Positions 60,956 through 64,000 of a stretch of 64,000 nt of DNA are shown here, one piece after another. This DNA comes from Maccoyibacter intestinihominis (GTDB taxonomy: Bacteria; Bacillota; Clostridia; Lachnospirales; Lachnospiraceae), in assembly GCF_040096355.1 (NCBI RefSeq), contig NZ_JBBMEX010000001.1, positions 186,001-250,000 of the forward strand, read 5' to 3'. Within the stretch, counting starts at the first letter, position 1. Each line of letters opens with the position of its first letter. The position numbers and the translations under genes were made by a program. Under the pieces are notes generated by a model. The model did no database searches and was not told the DNA's origin. It saw nothing but the letters and a program-made list of their open reading frames with translations.

Positions 60956-60962
60956 CAAATAG

Positions 60963-60996
60963 CAGTCTCTATTGTGGTCAAATGCAATAGAGACTG
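60963..60996 (+). terminator. 12-bp perfect hairpin after the Esx pair
   Basis: CAGTCTCTATTG (60963-60974) pairs with CAATAGAGACTG (60985-60996). The T-run is poor (TACTTAT), so it may act as a 3' stabiliser of the upstream mRNA or a leaky terminator. Confidence 0.6.
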
Positions 60997-61024
60997 TACT
61001 TATGGAGAAAAGCAGGAGGAAAAA

Positions 61025-61327
61025 ATGAAGAATTTATTACCATTAGGAAGTGTTGTACGACTAAATAAAGGGGAGTTAAAAATTATGATCATTAGCAGAC
61101 TGCCTTTGTATAACAATGAGGGAACTATAGGATATTTTGATTATGCGGCATGTGTCTATCCAACAGGACAGGCAGATCAGCAGGTACATTTTTTTAATGA
61201 AGAAGATATTGCAGAAGTATTTTTCGAGGGCTATAGAGATGAATTAGAAGAAAAATTTTGTGAAAAGTATCAGGAAATGGTCGATAAGATACCGTATCCA
61301 CGATTACATATTGTATACGACGAATAG
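61025..61327 (+). CDS. DUF4176-like T7SS accessory protein
   Basis: The 100-residue protein starts KNLLPLGSVVRLNKGELKIM and contains IISRLPLY, then YFDYAACVYPTG, and FFNEEDIAEVFFEGY. This pattern is that of DUF4176, whose genes sit next to T7SS LXG effectors in Firmicutes, where they aid effector export. GCAGGAGG lies before ATG 61025. It precedes effector-like protein 2. Confidence 0.85.
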   Translation: MKNLLPLGSVVRLNKGELKIMIISRLPLYNNEGTIGYFDYAACVYPTGQADQQVHFFNEEDIAEVFFEGYRDELEEKFCEKYQEMVDKIPYPRLHIVYDE

Positions 61328-61393
61328 TGGGTATGGTAATAGTATATCTGCTGAGAAAGAATGAGTGTTAAAATTATTAGGGGGAAGAGAGAT

Positions 61394-62247
61394 ATGCCAG
61401 AATTGAGTGTAGATACAAAAGAATTATTTGAAGCAGCAGAAGAAATGAAAAAATTGCTTTATCAGTGTGATAGTGTGACACAAGAACTTGATCAGGTAAT
61501 ATCCTGCTTTCATTATCAGATAAATTCTGATGGATATGACAGGGAAGTTAATGGGCTCATTACACAGTCAACAAATTTGAAAAGCACTAGAGAAAATTTA
61601 GCATCAGCAGCTAATACATTACAACAGATTGCAGAGTGCTATGAGAAAGTTGCATCATATACAAATATTGTGGATATGTATGTATCAGATTTTAAAGATA
61701 ATTATATAGAAAATTTTTTCCCAGAGGTACGCGATGCAATACTTGGTAATTTAGGGAAAGGTATGAAAGAACTTGCAAGAATTATTAATATCAGTACAGT
61801 TACCGTACAAAGTGAAGGAGAGAATGCTTTTTTAATCCTAGATCCTAAAACTCTCTCAAAAACAGAGGTGTTATCAAAATATGGAGCAGCGGTTTCAAAA
61901 ACGCTTGGAGTTTTAATACCAGTTGTTGGAACTGTGATGGATTTTATTTCATTAAAAAAGCAGGAGAAAGTACAGAAGATGCATTCATTAAAGCAAATGT
62001 ACATACTGTTATAGGTATAGCAGGTGGAAAGGTAGGGACAGTAATTGGAACGTGTGTAGCATCTAAATTTGCACACTCAGAGACAACAGGGATAGTAGCA
62101 GGCACTGTAATGGGCATTCCAATCGGATTAATAATTACTACTTGGGGAGATATGAAGTTTGATAAATGGTATGAGGAACAGAAAGAACAGTGGGAAGAGA
62201 AGAAAGAAAGAGAACAAGAAATAAATCCATATGTAATATTAGAGTAA
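61394..62247 (+). pseudogene. T7SS effector-like protein 2, split by a -1 frame change
   Basis: ATG 61394 (GGGGGAAGAG upstream) begins PELSVDTKELFEAAEEM, homologous to effector-like protein 1. The zero frame ends at 62012-62014 (206 residues). At 61954-61960 the sequence A AAA AAG lies in frame; one -1 step there continues as AGESTEDAFIKANVHTVIG and runs to the TAA at 62245-62247, giving about 284 residues. The extension has glycine-zipper segments (IAGGKVGTVIGTCVAS; TGIVAGTVMGIPIGLII) and a charged tail. The break is either a lost A in a seven-A run, a phase-variable tract or programmed frameshifting. The start at 61361 is less likely. Confidence 0.7.
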
Positions 62248-62257
62248 AGGAGTTGTC

Positions 62258-62818
62258 ATGGAAGTAAAAATGCCTTATGTAAAACGAATGGGTCTTGGTG
62301 GCATAATGCTAGAAGTAATCATGGTAGGTTGTTTTTGGTTGCTTTTGGCTGATTTTAAGATAGGGATGGTAATGGGAACAATCGTTACTGCAAGCGTTAT
62401 AATGATGTCAGTGATTGATCAGGTTATATATCATAAATATAAAATACCGATAACAAAAGAAATAGTAGAAAGAGAGCATCAGATTATTCTGTATGGTTCG
62501 GCAAGCAGGGTGGAAGTACATAATGTATGGAATATATTCAAAAAATTAGATTGGAATAGTAAAGGAGGAGTACTTTTCTTGCTGAATGAAGGAGTATATT
62601 TTCGCGAATGGAGAGAAAACAATCCATATGAAATTATGATTCCTTATAAGGATATAAAAAAGATAAGAAGGTACGTTTTTGCGTTAATGGATATAAAGAT
62701 ATATTACGGAGATGAAAAATGTGAAAAATTTACTGTATATCGCTCTAAAATCTGGACGAAAAAAATCCGTGAGTTCATGAAAGAAGCACAAAAAGATGAG
62801 GAGGTGTCAAAACGATGA
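62258..62818 (+). CDS. TM-hairpin plus GRAM/PH-like protein, immunity candidate 2
   Basis: The 186-residue protein has two membrane helices (about 13-30 and 36-52), followed by a roughly 120-residue domain with the pattern LYGSASRVEVHNVW, GGVLFLLNEGVYFRE, IPYKDIKKIRRY and a terminal helix KIWTKKIREFMKE. This order resembles GRAM/PH-like lipid-binding domains. AGGAG lies 7 bases upstream. It overlaps the next gene by 4 bases (ATGA). Position after a glycine-zipper effector suggests immunity. Confidence 0.65.
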   Translation: MEVKMPYVKRMGLGGIMLEVIMVGCFWLLLADFKIGMVMGTIVTASVIMMSVIDQVIYHKYKIPITKEIVEREHQIILYGSASRVEVHNVWNIFKKLDWNSKGGVLFLLNEGVYFREWRENNPYEIMIPYKDIKKIRRYVFALMDIKIYYGDEKCEKFTVYRSKIWTKKIREFMKEAQKDEEVSKR

Positions 62819-63900
62819 AAGTATCTATGTCACACCTAAAGGATGGCTTGATCTGGTCAATGGTTATATTTTTTATCAGTGCACCGATCTGTCTTTGGGT
62901 AACAGGCGATATAAAAATTGCAGTTTTTGCAGGGGGAGCATATATACTGCTCATCATGATCCCGGCAACGATTGGAAATTTGGATTTTGATAAAAATATG
63001 GTGCCGGTAATCGAAAATTTAGTAAAAAAAGAACATAGGATCATTTTGTATGGTGGCGGAAGAGTCTTAAAAGCCAATCGGATATGGGAGAACCTGGCAC
63101 TTGGGAAAAATGGATATATTCCGGGAGTATGGTTTGTACTTGAGAGACAGTTGTATTTTCGTGAGATGAAATTGGACAACCCCTATGAACAAAGATTTAG
63201 TTATAGGGAGATCGAAAGTGTTCAAAAATATAGTCCATTCAGCAAATATCTGATGATTCAGTTAAAAAACGGGCAATCAAGTCTGATAGAAGTGAGTCAG
63301 CGTGAACTCTGGATATCAAAAATAAATGAATGTATAAAAAGAAGTGGAAGAGAGGAAACATGTACCAGGATAACGACATCTTATGGAAAAGATTTTATGA
63401 TGCATTTTTTGAGTGCATTTGCAATAGGAGTGATTATATTTGGAGCGATTTTTAGAAATAGGACATCTATGATTGTTGCCGGAGTGATCGCTGTAATTTT
63501 TGCGACAAGCTGGGCAGTTGCACAGGTCATACATGAAACATATCGGATACCTTTAATAAAAGGAGCAATCGAAGAAAAATATACCTTGTATGGAGGGGCA
63601 AGTCTGATTGGAAGAAAAAACCTGTGGAATGTTATTTCAGATAGAAAAAAGGACAAGCGAGGGGGAGGATTGTTTCTGCAAAAGCAAGGGATACAATTCT
63701 GTAACCTGACGGAAGACAGAATGGAAAAGTTTTTTAATTATGAGATTCCTTATGAGGATATAGCATCAGTCAGAACCTATATTCCAATGACAAGATTGGT
63801 GCAGATACAGTTAAAGAGTGGCGAGATAAAAATTTTTGCCGTTAACAAAAGAAAAATATGGGTCTATGAAATCGAACAGAAAAAGAAAAAAGGATGGTAG
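62815..63900 (+). CDS. Double TM-hairpin plus GRAM/PH-like protein, immunity candidate 3
   Basis: The 361-residue protein consists of two tandem copies of the module found once in the preceding protein. Copy 1 (about 1-185): membrane helices, then LYGGGRVLKANRIWENL, VWFVLERQLYFRE, FSYREIESVQKY and ELWISKINECI. Copy 2 (about 190-361): helices ending VIFATSWAVAQVI, then LYGGASLIGRKNLWNVI, GGGLFLQKQGIQF, IPYEDIASVRTY and KIWVYEIEQ. An internal duplication and fusion are evident. AGGAGGTG lies upstream. Confidence 0.7.
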   Translation: MKVSMSHLKDGLIWSMVIFFISAPICLWVTGDIKIAVFAGGAYILLIMIPATIGNLDFDKNMVPVIENLVKKEHRIILYGGGRVLKANRIWENLALGKNGYIPGVWFVLERQLYFREMKLDNPYEQRFSYREIESVQKYSPFSKYLMIQLKNGQSSLIEVSQRELWISKINECIKRSGREETCTRITTSYGKDFMMHFLSAFAIGVIIFGAIFRNRTSMIVAGVIAVIFATSWAVAQVIHETYRIPLIKGAIEEKYTLYGGASLIGRKNLWNVISDRKKDKRGGGLFLQKQGIQFCNLTEDRMEKFFNYEIPYEDIASVRTYIPMTRLVQIQLKSGEIKIFAVNKRKIWVYEIEQKKKKGW

Positions 63901-63911
63901 GGTAAATAGCT

Positions 63912-64000
63912 ATGGAAAAACTAAAAGTATTATTAATGGCAGCATTATTCTGGACATTTATTATCTGGTTTGCACGGACCATGAAACGGAAGGCTGTTGA
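63912..64000 (+). CDS. Start of a paralogue of immunity candidate 1 (cut by window edge)
   Basis: ATG 63912 opens MEKLKVLLMAALFWTFIIWF, then ARTMKRKAV, which aligns with the N-terminus at 59234 (MENLKAIIVFLLFWSIAIWC, then VRVVKRK). Only 29 codons are in the window. AGGGTA is a weak ribosome binding site. Confidence 0.7.
   Translation, partial: MEKLKVLLMAALFWTFIIWFARTMKRKAV

Overview
The window looks like a chromosome segment of an anaerobic, spore-forming member of the Clostridia, most likely Lachnospiraceae (Roseburia/Agathobacter-like). This is inferred from low-to-moderate GC, many TTG/GTG starts with strong GGAGG ribosome binding sites, the sporulation genes gpr, spoIIP and a spoVB-like flippase, pyruvate phosphate dikinase, a glyQS-type glycyl-tRNA synthetase and an acetate kinase. 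No rRNA, tRNA or CRISPR array was seen.

Layout. (1) 1-3900 is a decayed accessory region: the C-terminus of a tyrosine recombinase, a DUF4143 ATPase whose promoter sits between the arms of an 18-bp inverted repeat, an IS110 transposase stub, an NTF2-like protein, an S51 peptidase, and two genes reduced to fragments (a GNAT acetyltransferase and an ArsC/Spx-like protein). (2) 3900-20900 is core genome: rpsT, gpr, spoIIP, lepA, a PTS IIC permease, hemW, a MATE transporter behind a leader terminator, a YgjP-like metallopeptidase, a cold shock protein, a PreP-like M16 peptidase, era-yqzL-recO, a lipoprotein and glyQS. (3) 21000-26800 carries two tandem paralogous secreted proteins with GLUG-like repeats and a lysine-rich C-terminus. 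(4) 27000-47400 is core genome: ppdK, a 54-residue ORF with sortase B, a spoVB-like flippase, nifS-nifU-mnmA, tmcAL, ackA, the conserved DUF177-rpmF run followed by a DUF624 gene and plsX-acpP-rnc-smc-ftsY, and threonine ammonia-lyase.

(5) From 47500 to the right edge lies the most interesting region, a type VII secretion (T7SSb) island. It starts at a sigma-A-like promoter and reads rightward: a membrane-anchored Ser/Thr kinase with intact catalytic motifs, two Sec-exported surface proteins, an EssC-type FHA/FtsK ATPase, an EsaB/YukD-like protein, five small WXG100-type proteins, a DUF4176 protein and two related effector-like proteins. Each effector is followed by small membrane proteins that are immunity candidates. 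The second effector is interrupted by a -1 frame change at an A AAA AAG heptamer; the alternative frame supplies a glycine-zipper membrane segment. The genes behind it encode one-copy and two-copy versions of a 'membrane hairpin plus GRAM/PH-like' module, and the window ends inside a second copy of the first effector's immunity candidate. EssB, EssA and EsaA are not in the window. EssB is a pseudokinase-TM protein in known systems, so the active kinase with the same topology is a possible functional counterpart. That is a hypothesis only.
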